From Acanthococcus lagerstroemiae (taxonomy: Eukaryota; Arthropoda; Insecta; Hemiptera; Eriococcidae), in contig CM063109.1 in NCBI GenBank assembly GCA_031841125.1, positions 29,071,538 to 29,135,537 on the forward strand: DNA of 64,000 nucleotides, in the 5' to 3' direction. The position numbers were made by a program, and so were the translations under genes. The first letter of the stretch is position 1. Each line of letters opens with the position of its first letter. A model generated the notes under the pieces. The model worked only from the letters and a program-made list of their open reading frames with translations, was not told the DNA's origin and searched no databases. Positions 10,395 through 22,257 of this stretch are shown here, piece after piece.

Positions 10395-12180
10395 TCCCTT
10401 CAGTATCCAACATATTCTAGTTTTTGTTGCATTTTCAGACAATTGTGGTGATTCTGGGGAGCAAAGAAGTGCCCCCCCTTGGAAAAAATTGCTACTGAAT
10501 AAGAATCCTTCCATGTTGAATATTTGTCGGGCAGGGGAGGGGGTGTATCATGGTAAAGAGTATAAAGTATCATTTTACCTCCCTCTTTTAACATCAAGAT
10601 TCAGTAACATGGAACATATCTTAACTCTTTTTCCTTTTGTTTGAAAAGTGTCTTTTCTGCTCCCACCTTTACCCAAGAAAAGTACAGATCTCCACAATTG
10701 TTTTTATAGTACTGTTTTCTGCTGTCCTCTAAAGCAGAATATAAAGAAGTTCTCACGAATGGAAATTTAATTTCTAGAAATCGAAAAATTCTATGAAGAG
10801 TTGAGAATTGTAATCATGCAATTAGAGTATAATTTTGAACCCCCTAAATTTTAACTTTGGTACCCCTTTTGTATTCAGATTGCGGCGATTCTAGTTTCTG
10901 TTGCATTTTCAAACAGTGCTCGCGATCTTCTCGGGAGCGGAGACATGCCTTCCCCTTTGGAAAATTGGTATGATTTCCTCTGTATTAGGTATCTATTGAA
11001 CCGGGGGAAGGGGTGGGGGGTGGGGTAAAATGTAAAATGGTGAAAGGAATACAAAGTATCATTTGTACCCTCTTCGTCCACACTCAATTTTAGTAACAAT
11101 AAACGTACTTTATTTTATTTATTTATTTATTTAGTTTTGCTTAGCGAAGAAATGTTAGAGATAATATAGACCTTCGGAAGTGTTTGCTTCCCCCCTCCTT
11201 ACATTGGCGGATTTATGGAGGGAAGAGAAAAGCCCCCCCCCATTCAAAAAAAAGGAACGTAAAGAAAAGAGGAAAAAATAAAGAAAGAGAGAAATACATT
11301 TTTTGTAATACTACACTTCTCTCTTTACGTTTCAGAAAGAGAGCAAAAAACTTTGTGCATTGTTTCCCAGTCCCCCCCCCCCCAAATTATTCCCCAAATC
11401 CGCCCCTGTGGAAAAGTACATATCGCTCGCCTCTGTTTGCTTTCTGTTGTCTTGAGAAATAGAATACGAAGTTGTCGACAGTAAAATTTAATTTCTAAAA
11501 GTCGAAAATTTCCACGAGTTGGAAACTTGAATCATGAAATTGGAGTTAAATTTTAACGTTACTTTTGATTTGTGTTTGCCTCTTCAATATTCAAGTTAAA
11601 TACAAATAGCGATTCTAGTTTCTGTTGCATTTTCAAGTATTCGTGGCATTTCTGGGTAGCAGAGCGGGCAAATGCCCCAAGAAAATTTGCTGCTGAATAC
11701 GATATCTTTAATATTACGTATTTGTCGGAACTGGGAGGGGTGGCAACCCCTTCAGTATCCACGTTGAAAGCACATACGGATTGTGTTGCATTTTTCAAAT
11801 AGTAGTGGTGCCCCTAGGACGCAGAGGAAGCAAGTTTTTCCTCCCCAGAAAAAGTTGCTACTGATTTCGATTTTCCCTCGATATTAAGTACATTTCGGAA
11901 GGGGTGCGCAGTGGTAAGGAGTACAAAGTATCACACCCAATTTCAGGAACAATTGACAGGTCTTGTTAATTTTTTTATTTTTGCTTTATAAAAAAATGTT
12001 GAATAATAATATGAAAAATGTCTTCTTCTCTCTGCCTCTCCTCCCCCATAAAAGTACAGATGGCCCTCTAGAAGAGGATGCAAAGAAGTCGAAAACGAAA
12101 CTTTATTTTCAAAATTTGATAGTTTCCAAAAAGCTTTGAAAAGTTCTCGGAATTGAAGTGAAATTTCTGATAACAAAATA
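10395..12180. repeat. Degenerate tandem modules (copy 2)
   Basis: The counterpart of 3650-5440 in the second duplicate, with the same four module starts and the same MITE in the second module. Several poly-C and poly-G tracts have different lengths from copy 1. Confidence 0.7.
11202..11408. mobile_element. hAT-like MITE (copy 2)
   Basis: Same element as at 4467-4668, carried along in the tandem duplication. The left terminus has mutated from CAGTGG to CATTGG; the right terminus CCGCCCCTG is intact. Internal homopolymer tracts differ in length from copy 1. Confidence 0.65.
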
Positions 12181-15100
12181 TATTCTCTTATCGAGTGTGG
12201 TTATGGAGAAACGGGTACTTTAAAAATTCAAAAGAAACTATGATAATAAAAATATTACTTTTTGCTTGTCTTGAATATCGAAGGAGCTACTAAAGTCAGA
12301 ATTAACGTGGCAGAAAATTTCACTCTGATTTCATAATCCGGATTCTCTGACTCGTGTTTTCTCTTGAACATTGAAGGTAACGCAGTAAACAGTCGAGTAA
12401 GTTTTTCATTTCATTTTCATGTATTACCTCTGCTTGCCTTTTAGAGAAACTTCTGAATTTAAAGTTGCTGTCGAATTCGCTATTTTTCGAACCTTAGAGA
12501 CTTGCAGTGCTTTTAATGTTGAAAATAGGCTATTTTTGTTCCTTCCGTCCAATAGCAAAACTGGTTTCTTTTTTCTCCGCCTAAGCAGGGACATCCTGTG
12601 AGTAGGAAAATTTGTTATTCGAAGTGAAAAGTTTGTGTACTTAACCTTTGAAAAAACTCGTTTGAGCGCCAAGTATCTGCCGATTCGCACATATGCATGT
12701 ACATACTCGTACTTGAAAATCCAGAAAATGGAAAATGGAGAGGACTGCGTGCGGTTTTCTCGATTCGGTATGTTGACTTTCTCGCCCACGTCTCGGGCCT
12801 CTCACTGTCGAATGATCAATTTTCTCAGTCGATATAGTAAATGTTTGCTATCGCGTTTAGTATTACCAGTATTTTTCGAATACAGGCGAATTGGGACTGG
12901 GGAGGGGGTAGTTTTAATCGTCAACGACGAGTGAGGTATTATAAATTTTCCATTCGACCAACTTTATAATCGAGAAATGTCGAAAAGTTTCTAAGTGATT
13001 GTTTTTTCCGCGCGGTTCTGCACCCCTGGCCCCCGCTCTTTCAACGCAGATGGTTACGAAAGTTTTCTTCTGCGTGTCCGTTGTATCCATTCGTTTTCGT
13101 GTGTACAGTATTGGTATAGGTGTGTGAGTGTAAAATGTAATGGAAAATCGAAGTATATTGCATCGACTCGGTGTACAAGCCCTCGTATGTAAAGAGCGAG
13201 AGAAAAATTGCGAATTATTGTCAAGTGTAAATACTTACGTAAGGTGGTGTCACCTGCGTGAAAAAATATTACCGAGCTTGTCGAAAATACTATTAAAAAA
13301 CTACTCAATGTCTTTCAAAACTGTACTCAGTTTGAATAGTCGAGTTTGTCTCCGGAACGAGCTGTGGTCTGTCCAGAATTGAAAGTCTACTACATCCTTT
13401 ATTTGTAGTTGGAAGAAATGAAGGCCAAACTCTTCAAGACTCTTAAGGGCCCGTATCTGTGTACCTGTCTAGCATTAATGAACTTGAAACAGTCGTATAA
13501 CAAGGACTGATGAGTCTTAACTGAATGAATTTTGTATTCAGCTTTACGGGAGTTTGAGTGCGTTATAAAGGTGTTTGGATCCATTTCAGAAGGGTCCGAT
13601 GAATCCTACTGAATCCTAAGATTAAATGGCAATCACATGAGTCTTAGTCGAGTATCACCGAGTTCTGTAATAAATCACTTGAACGAACTGTAAAGAGTCT
13701 GGTGCGTGTAGAAAACTTAAGAGACTGCTCTATAAGTCTGATCCGAGTCTGATGAATCTTATCGAATATGAAGGGCAATGAGTCGTTGCAGAGTCGAAAT
13801 GAATTCATAACTGAAGGAGTTTCAAAGAGTTTGGTGAGTCTGCATGTCAGCATAATGAGTCTTAGCAGAACTGAAATGAGTTTATACGTGTTTGAACAAG
13901 TTCCAAAGATTGTGGTGAGTCTCTGACAGAAGGGCGCCATAAATCTTCACAATCTGAATCTCTAATATGATAAAAGTGTTCGTTTGTATGTGGATGTATT
14001 CGTTTGTTTGTTCGAGGGTAAATGTGATCTATAAGAGCTGAAGGGCTCGTACTTTCAGGATCTGTTCGCATAAACTCTGATAAGTAGGCTAAAAGAAATT
14101 TCGATATTCTTATTAGGAGGAGAGCCATAGAATTTTTGACTTTTCGGAATTGTTTCCATTGAACTTCTTCACACTATGTTAAAAGTTGGTGGCTGTTACT
14201 GCCTCCCTTTAGAAATTATTGGGGGGTTGAAAATCTGAAATTTTCAAAGTAAGCTCAAAAATGCCTTATTATTACATGTACATCTGATTTAACATGACTT
14301 AATATACTTGAATATTGTTTCTTACTCATTATGTACTACGCGGCTCATTTTCAGCCCGTATCCCTGAAATTTCTGTTTCTGGAAACTATGTTCAGCATTT
14401 ATTTTAATTATCCGATTGAAGTTTTAAGAACATTAACATTTTCGACTGAACAACACATGTATGAAGATATCAACTGCAAATGAATTAGCACGAATTAGCA
14501 CACTCCGAATGAACGCAGTGCGGTTGAAGAGGGGGTGCCCAAGGGGTCTGAGACCCTCCCACTTGCGACTTTGTCAAATAGAGTTTTTCTAATTTTCGCA
14601 AGTCTTGGTATACTCGTGAGGAATATTTCAGTTTTATTAATTAAAGCCTTCTTTCCCCTGTCTTAGTAATGTAAATTGGTGGCAAAACATTTGTGTAACG
14701 TGTATTGCACACATTCATACAGGATATACTTTTGCAAATCTGCACATTCCTAAACATACCTGCGTAAAATAATACGTACCCAGTCCCCCTAGTCTGGAGA
14801 CTAAATGAAGAGCTCTTCTCCAAAGTGGTCTAAGTCAAAACAAGTGAATTTTCAAAATACGATACAAATTGTTTTCCTCCCCCACTCTGTGTCAAAATCC
14901 ACTTTGAAGTTTTTCTTTCATTATTATTATTTTTTTCGCACGCTGCTTATTGTTGTAAAAATTAACTTCTTTTTTATTGTGTTCACTAAAAAATTAAAAT
15001 TTTTGGCATTTATATAATATAGTAGTAATCAAAAATCAATATCATATGTGTGTACTTTTGTATCGAAAGGGCCCGCACTCTGTCGGTTGCAATTTTCAAG

Positions 15101-15280
15101 GTATAGCCATTTTTATGAAGAAGAAAAAAAAAATCGTATTTTACTGAAAAAGAGAGTTTTTACTCTTTCGGGCGCTTTAAACCATGGTTAGGCACCGTAC
15201 GTGAAACTTGGATTCCGCCATTTTTTATCCATTTATCGGACAAAACGTATCGAGTGAGAAAGGGCCCACTTCGTCGATAC

Positions 15281-16190
15281 CGGTTTTCCCCTCTCTGTGT
15301 ACAATGGTAGCCTGTGAACCAGCAGCCAGCCAAATCGATCTCCAGTCCTGACAGGAAAACAAGTCGTCGTCGTCCGACTTCGTTCTCGAGGATCCGCGCA
15401 TCACCTTCGCTCTCTGTGTATCCTCTGGTGGCTCACCAGGCCAAGCCGCGATCCTATCATTCGCCCACAGTCGGGGCATCTGACGGGTGTGCTTGCTCTG
15501 TGGTTCTGGTCCGGTGTTGCCGATTGAAGACTCCGCCGTTTTTGGTAAATTGCCGTTTTTCATACTGTTCGTTCCTCGCATAGCTTCTTCCAGTTACGGT
15601 CCACTTTGGCGTTCTTCAGGGTTTTCCTTATATCGCTTGATCTAACCACCTTGCGTCCTCCGGCCTTGGCCCAGCTCACCGTACAGGTCCTGATTGGAAG
15701 TCTGGTATCGTCCATTCTCCGGACATGCCCTATCCAGCGAAGTTTGTTCTTGGCCAGCATGCGCTCAGTCGGGTCGCAATTTGCCCGCTCCAGCACTTTA
15801 GTATTTGACACGTAGTCCGGCCACTTAATTCTTTGGATACTTCTCAGTTGCCGTTGGTGACATTTCTCGAGGGTCTTGACATGTTTTCGGTATAATATTC
15901 AACATTCGCTACCATATATAGCAGGGTGGGTAGCACCACCGCTTTATAGACTGCAATTTTCGTTTCTATTTTGAGGTAATTACTATCAAGCACTCGCCGT
16001 TTCAGCTTGAACACTGCATTCCCAGCATTTATTTAACCTCTAGTTGATTTCTCAGTCCAAATTGCAGTTGTTGGCTAACCAGGCTATCCAAGTAATTGAG
16101 TTGTTCCACGGCTTCGATAGCATCTCCAGCTATGTTGATAAGGGTGCTTGAGTTTGCAGGTGCGTCGTATCTCATTACCAGGAATCCAAG
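15281..16190 (-). pseudogene. LINE 3' end with C-terminal C2H2 finger (copy 2)
   Basis: Almost base-for-base the same as the copy at 8540-9450, with the same frameshifts and the same finger and LRWIGHVRRMDD motifs. The shared lesions show that the LINE was already dead before the 6.7-kb block was duplicated. Confidence 0.75.
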
Positions 16191-16520
16191 TTGCCAAAGA
16201 GAGAAGCCAGTTGACTAGAGGATTAGACTAACTAATAAACAAGCAGGTTAGTCCAGGAAGGTTGGACTTAGTTTTTCTCAGGTATACGTATGCTCAGATG
16301 CTCACGTTGCGATGACGTCTTCAGTACGGCAACACGAAAATCGGGTTTTCAGAGACTTGAGTATTGAGAGAAATTATGAAAGGAGTTACGTGAATTTTAC
16401 TACTGAGTAAGAGCAAATGTAGGAAGGTTATAATACTAGATTAATCACCTAAAATGAAGATCACGTTCCGAATCTCCGTCTCGTATCAATTAGAAAAGGA
16501 GAAACCAACGTGATGTTCTT

Positions 16521-17800
16521 TAACACAAACAGCTGTCATATTTAGTTTATCAGTTTTATTTTGCTGGCTCTAGTTCATAATCTTGTAATTAAACTGTAGT
16601 GACGTCGGACTGTTATTGCTTACTATGCGTCACCATAGTGTAGTATGGCTCAGCTTGGCGGGCTGTCCGGCGAAAGCTGTATCCAGTATAGAGCACCATT
16701 TGACGTGTGTATGATAAATATCGTCTCTATGATAAATGGCGCCTCTGGCAGAGCAGGAAACGGTACAGCAACTTCTGTGCCATTTTTACTATGTAACGTT
16801 TGTTAAAAATTGGCAGCGTATAATTGCTGGAGCTGCAATATTGTTGACTGGTTGAGTGTGAGTCAAGATGGTATGAGAACAAACTGATACGATCGTACCG
16901 GGTGTAAAACCACCATACGCTACCTGTTTGGGTCTCCTTTTGCGCTCGGAGTCTGCAGCCTCTTTTAATTCGCACTTCCGATTTTTTTATGGATGACCTT
17001 TATAAGACAGTAATAACCTAATAATTTTCCTGAGACAGCTGTCCAAGTGTCCTGCAAGAGAGAGCCCTCGGTCTGGGTGACATTTATGGACATGATTGAG
17101 TAAGTTCATGGAGAAGTTGAAATGAGTATTGACTTCGGGGTGTACCATGCTTTTACTAGATTCGTAGTTCCTTCTGTCTGATCTGTTTCTAGACGGGCAT
17201 ATGCAAGCGCGTATGTATGAAGATTGAGCATGTATTGTTATGCAAATTTCCTCGAGGCCGTAGTTCTCGTTGTTTCGGTTTCGGTAACCTGAATTCTGAT
17301 TCCGATACTAGGTTTGCTGAGTAGAAGTGGTAGAGGTTTTGCGAAAGATGCAAAGCTTCGCTCTGATCCTAATTTCTCATCGAGAAGTGAAATTTGGATT
17401 GCGTTATCGTCAGAATGAGGCTTCAATAATGATTTATTTCCTCCCTTCTCTCCCCTTCGCTGCTCTTTGGTGACTATACAGTCTTACACGTTATTCAGAC
17501 GAACGTGCGATTGCAGTGTTTATTTCAACTTGAAAATGAAGGTACAATTTTGAATTCCATCGAGAACCATTGAGTACAGGTTGTTATACTTGTTTATGGT
17601 TCCTCATTTTTCAAACCGGGTGTAGTCTTATCAGGTAGATTTTATTACTGCAAGGTATCTGAGTACAGCCTGTTTGGTGTTCTATGTGTCCGCTTGTGAT
17701 ATTGATACTGAATTGAAGGGCTTTCCTGGAAAACGCTCCGTAGTAGTTTTTAAACTTGTCCCACTGATGGTAAAAACCGTAGATTATGATAATGTTGTAA
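16521..17800. other. Unassigned, no gene seen
   Basis: Single-copy sequence after the tandem duplication. Short open frames on the minus strand (16727-16975, 17238-17426) have no recognisable domains and no supporting splice sites. Confidence 0.45.
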
Positions 17801-17802
17801 AT

Positions 17803-18602
17803 AAGACCTGCAGTCAGCCCGTTTCTGTCCAGTTCTCGTATCATGTCTTCTAATTCTTCTTTGTTGCTTGCTATCAGCACTACATCATCAGCAAAGCGTA
17901 AATGGTCTTAGCATGAATCTGGCCAAAACTAAAATAATATATAACCAAGACGGAACCTATAACATTAAAGTCAACGAAGAAAACATAAAAGGGGTGGAAA
18001 GCGTAATATATCTGGGCCAAAAAATTTCATGCAACAAATCTCAAGAGGAAGAAATTGAACGCAGAATAACCCTTGCTTGGAATAAATTCTGGCATTTTGA
18101 AAGGTTCCTGTCCACTTCGATCATGAAGCGAAATTTTTAATGCATGTGCCCTCCCAACGCTAACATATGGCTCTGAAACTTGGACTTTGTCCAAAAAAAA
18201 TGATACAAAAAATTAGAAATACTCAAAATTTGATGGAACGATCAATTTTGAATATCAAGAATAGAAATCACATCAAAATCTCAACTATCACATTTAAATT
18301 AAGAAACAATAAATATGCTATACAGCTGTTGAAAAATAAAAAATGGAGTTGGGGTGGCCACGTAGCAAGACTGCAAGATAACCGTTGGACGTACAAATTG
18401 ACCTTTTAGTACAATACGGGAACAGGAAGTCAAGGTGAACAGAGGATGAGATGGAGGGACGGCTTCGGCAGGCTGCTGGGACATAGTGCCTTTCAAAGGA
18501 TTGCCCAGGGTCGCAATGAATGGAGCAGTCTGGGGGAGGCTTTGCCTGATTCTAGGGCCACAAGTGCGTACTTTATTGTAAGCTTGATTGATTGATAAAT
18601 AA
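17803..18602 (+). pseudogene. RTE-like LINE 3' end with 5' inversion
   Basis: The plus-strand part from about 17901 encodes GLSMNLAKTKIIYNQ, VIYLGQKIS, then after a frameshift TYGSETWTLSKK, LMERSILNI and WGGHVARLQDNRWT, the standard C-terminal order of RTE-like reverse transcriptases, ending in a GATTGATTGATAAAT tail. The minus strand of 17803-17900 encodes the immediately preceding part of the same protein: LRFADDVVLIASNKEELEDM and a few residues up to ..TAGL. The catalytic FADD (17884-17895, minus) is intact. The 5' part is therefore flipped head-to-head with the 3' part, the structure attributed to twin priming during LINE integration. Both halves meet at the same element position around GGTCTTA. 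Confidence 0.85.
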
Positions 18603-19390
18603 GACGGACTAATGTTTTCATCAGCCCTGTCGCGTGATCACTTCCGAGGGGTATCTTGGAGTCCCAGATGAGACAGATGGACAGCCTTATTCGGTAAATT
18701 TTAGTGCGCGTACAAAACCGCTTACTTTGAATAATTTTTGTGCTTGAATTTGAAAAATTGATTTTTCTCAAGGGGAAGCAACCCATTAGCTTGAGGCGGT
18801 CACTGTCTATCTTCTCTTCTGACACTTAGAGCCCAGTGTACTAGAATGTACGTGAATCAAGGACTTCAAAAAACTGAAGAGGCTGCTACTGAATTAGTCT
18901 GGGGGAGCCATTATGAGTTGATATCCTCTAGAAACTATTCCGGGTCGTAAAACGTGGGGTAAAATTGTAAGTCTGGGACCTTAGTGAAGAATAAGAATAT
19001 TTTTGCTGTAATCGCATTCAATTGATAACCGGAGAGGGAGTGAAAGATCAGGTTCGGGTGTCATGATGAAGGGGGAATCAAATTTTTAATAAATTTCAAT
19101 TTAAAAAAAAAAGAGAGAAAAAAGAGAAGGAGAAGAAGCAAGAATAATAAAAATGCAATTTTTTTGTCGGACAAAACGAACTTGAAGATTTACTCGTACA
19201 TAGTCCCATCTCACGAAAGTGTTTTTTTGGGGGAGGGGGGGAGACAGAAGAGGCTGTGTTTTAACGTACATCTATAGACAAAATAATCAAAGATGTAACA
19301 GTACATAGTAAGAACAATCAAGTATAGTAAGTCGATCATGTCTTACCAACTGGAGATTTTTCCTAAGGGGAAGGTGTCAGGTGCATAATA
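18603..19390. other. Unassigned, no gene seen
   Basis: AT-rich sequence with a purine-rich low-complexity patch at about 19100-19145 and a G-run near 19230. No exon or element end was recognised. Confidence 0.4.
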
Positions 19391-21625
19391 TACAGGGTGT
19401 AAAAGGATATGCCCCCATATTATTTTGCGGATCCGAAGTCGGATAGATGAAGGGCAAACGAGGATCTTTAGGTGAAAGGGTGTAGTTTCTTTTTCGGTAA
19501 AACAGTTTTCCTTCCCTCAAGAGGAGTTCAATATCCTCCAGCTTTTTAATTTGAAATGGAAAGGTATTCTGCAATTCAAATTTCTCTCCTGAAATGTGTG
19601 AAATTGACGTTACACTAAAAATTGAATGACGTATCAAAATCAGAAGGTTTGGGGTGCTAATCTCCGAAATCCCATCAGAATTTTCTTTCTATCTTGATTT
19701 GGGCCCGAAAATTAAAAATCGCACTCTTGAATAGGGCAAAATTGACGTCCGTGAGAAATTTAAATCAAATATCGCAGTAGGATTTTCGTGGTCGCTAATT
19801 TCGAAAATTTCTTCAGATTTTTCATGAGACATCGGTCTTTTGGGTCTATAATTTTGAAAATTTCATCAATTACCATTCGATCTCGATTTGAGGTCAACCA
19901 TGAGAACTTACATATTGTTGTATTGGGCTAAATTGACCTTACTTAGAAAAGTGAATGAAGTACTGAAATAGAGGTTTAGGGTCGCTGATATTTTGAAAGT
20001 TCCATCAGATTTTTATCCGTTTTCGATATGAGCTCAAAAATTTATAATTTTGTGTTTTTAAAATGGGCAAAATTAACTGCTCTAGGGAGTACGGTTTTCT
20101 GATCACTGGATTCGAAAAGTTTATCAAATATACTAGTTTTCCGCAAATTCGGCCACAAAATCTAAAATCTTACGATTTGAAATTAACATTGCTCGGAAAA
20201 TCGAATGAAAAATTATGTTTCTTCGGTGAATCAGATTTTCCCTATGGCTCGGCTCCGGGCTCCAGAATTTGAATTTCACTATCAAAAAATTATCATAATT
20301 GACTTGACAGGAAAATCGAGTACAGAATAAAGATTCTAGGTAATTTATTTGCTAACTTATTTTGAAAATCTCACGTGGGCTCAACAATGTGAATATCGCA
20401 CTGAAAATGAGCAAAACTGACTTGCTACCGGGATGAATTTTTCAGAAGGTTTCGAAATTAGCGACTCAAGAAATGCCTATTTCGATGCTTATTCAGTTTT
20501 TTTCCGGTGAAGTCAGTTTTACATATTTTGAAGGCGATATCTTAGATTTTGGATCCTAAATAGACAACTTATGAAAAATCGGATGAAAAATTTTCAAAAT
20601 TACGTGCCTGACTGACCAGTGTTTGGAACCGATTCAATTTTTCGTTTTGATTGGTTTCGGGCTTTGTAGCTTCCATTTAGGTTGATTTCGGTTCGGAACT
20701 TCCATTTAATTTCTCAATAGGTTTCGGTCATGAGACCGATTTAAAATACTGAAAGGGTCTTATTTCGGTATTTCCTTGCTGAGCCGGTTTTGGTTATGGT
20801 CTTCACTTCACATAATGAATCGGTTTCAGTCGGGCTCAAAAGATCTTTCTCAAACAAAATAAAAATCTCATCATTTCTATAGTCAAATCAGCCATAATTG
20901 GAAACCAACCATAAGATATGTACTGTAGCATCGACTTACTTGGGAATGGGCATTGGCAGGTTGAATTATTCTGTAGATCAATTCAAATATCTAACTCTTT
21001 TACTAGGTCGGCAACAAAGAAGAATAGATAACAGAAAACCGCATTGACGGAAGACCGATTGGGACCTTTTCATTTAATTGGTTAACGGTCTTGACGCAGA
21101 TATGAGCAGTCGGTTTTGGTTTCAGTTAAACCTACATTTCAAACATTTGGTTTGTGTTTTGGTTAATGACCAGTTGAGTTTAAGGTTTTTGGTCTTAATT
21201 TGGTCTTTTGCACATTAAAGGGTTTTGGTTTCGGTCTCATGAAACTGTTGAATTTGAATGGGTTCCGGATTCGGTTTCGGTTCCGGTTCCAAACACTGTG
21301 CCTGACACCTCCCCCGCGCATTAAGTTCTCCAAGGAGGATTCATTTCCCTCATTTTCAGGCAGATCGGGATCGGATGAAATCGTGATGAAATTTTCGAAA
21401 TCGGCATTTCAGAAAATCTCTGTTTTGATAGTTTGCCCCATACTTTTCTATTTGAAATTGAAAAATGGGGTTGGGAACGTTCTAACGCTCCTTGGAGGCA
21501 GAGTAAACTTTTCACTGGAAAAGAAACCAGACCCTTTTGAAGATCCTCGTTTGTCCCGCTGCGATCCGATTTCACGTTCAGAAGAATTATGGAAGGCGAG
21601 ATTACTTTTTTACCTCATGTAAGGG
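19391..21625. mobile_element. Foldback-like element made of inverted arrays
   Basis: The outer arms are inverted: CAAACGAGGATCTTTA...TTTCTTTTTCGGTAAAAC at about 19457-19510 matches the reverse complement of about 21480-21560. Between them lie diverged units of about 150-170 bp. In the left half they read GGGCAAAATTGAC...GGGTCGCTAATTT.GAAAATTTCATCAGATTTT (units near 19610, 19735, 19925, 20064). From about 20440 the orientation flips, reading GAAATTAGCGACTC...TTCAGTTTTTTTCC. Long inverted arms built from tandem subunits recall Drosophila FB foldback elements, although no sequence relation is claimed. A hAT MITE sits inside the right half. No transposase gene is visible. Confidence 0.5.
20617..21298. 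mobile_element. hAT-like MITE, 682 bp, with 8-bp target duplication
   Basis: Termini CAGTGTTTGGAACCG and CGGTTCCAAACACTG are perfect inverted repeats of 15 bases. They are flanked by TGACTGAC (20609-20616) and TGCCTGAC (21299-21306), an 8-bp duplication with one mismatch, as expected for hAT. The interior is made of GGTTTCGGTT-like short repeats in both orientations and has no transposase frame. It lies within the foldback-like array. Confidence 0.85.
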
Positions 21626-21639
21626 TATCAGTTTGATTC

Positions 21640-22019
21640 ACTAGGCAGTTGAAAAATTGAGCGTCATATAAAATTAGTAGAGAGAAATTATTTTATGCAG
21701 ATATGGAGTCGCTAACGAGCGAAATTAATTGAATGTACGTATGGTCACAATCAGCGGATGTGAATCAAGCGTCATACCGATTCGAATTTCTGCATTGGCT
21801 GAGTATCATAAGCTCTCGCGTTATTTGACGTTGTGCAATTTTCAGATTTATTTTCGCAAATGAAGGAACGGAAAAACCACGTATAAAAACGAACGCGTTT
21901 AATTATTGCGTTTTTTCGATCTGGAAGTTCCTGTACTTTACCGATAATAACCATATGGTCGACCATGTGTGCCACTCTATAATTATAATGCACTGATCGT
22001 GACTTTATTTTCTTTGCAG
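21640..22019. other. No gene seen; ends in a good splice acceptor
   Basis: AT-rich sequence that ends in the pyrimidine-rich tract and CAG preceding the candidate exon at 22020. Otherwise featureless. Confidence 0.4.
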
Positions 22020-22257
22020 ATCGTCTCATGGATAAACATAAATCGCGGAAAAATGTGAAAGCCGAAAGCGGGGGAAGTGGTTCCGAGACAGCCGAAGCTA
22101 TTCCGATTCCGCACAAACCTTCGAAGAAGAAACATTCGAAAAAGTCCGACAACGAATTCACCAGTGGTCAGTTCTCGTTTCGATATCTGCTGTACAACAG
22201 TCCGTTCTATCCGCAGAGATTTCGATGCAGGAATCGACGTTCAGTGGGTGAGTATAC
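22020..22257 (+). CDS. Candidate internal exon of an unrecognised gene
   Basis: The segment begins after TTATTTTCTTTGCAG, a strong acceptor, and can end at the donor GG|GTGAGTAT (22258) or earlier at GTG|GTCAGT (22167). The frame open from the acceptor reads MDKHKSRKNVKAES and HKPSKKKHSKKSDNE, a lysine/serine-rich, probably disordered stretch of the kind common in nuclear proteins. Base composition is more balanced than in the flanks. The other two frames also stay open over parts of it, so the frame is not certain. No partner exons were found, so the gene identity is unknown. Confidence 0.35.

Larger units (their letters stand above)
9780..16520. repeat. Tandem duplication, copy 2 (about 6.74 kb)
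   Basis: Direct repeat of 3035-9779, offset about 6,735-6,745 bases with drift from small indels. Compared with copy 1 it lacks about 25-30 bases near 10645 and has altered poly-C and poly-G tracts near 10475, 11010 and 11375. It leaves the duplication at 16520, where TTAACACAAACAGC replaces the junction sequence. No transposon termini coincide with the duplication ends. Confidence 0.95.

Noticed and set aside
21200..21622. 140-codon plus-strand open frame
   Set aside because: It starts inside the hAT MITE, crosses its right end and continues through the foldback-like array.
21772..22161. 129-codon minus-strand open frame
   Set aside because: Antisense to the candidate exon and its upstream flank; no acceptor or donor supports the minus strand.
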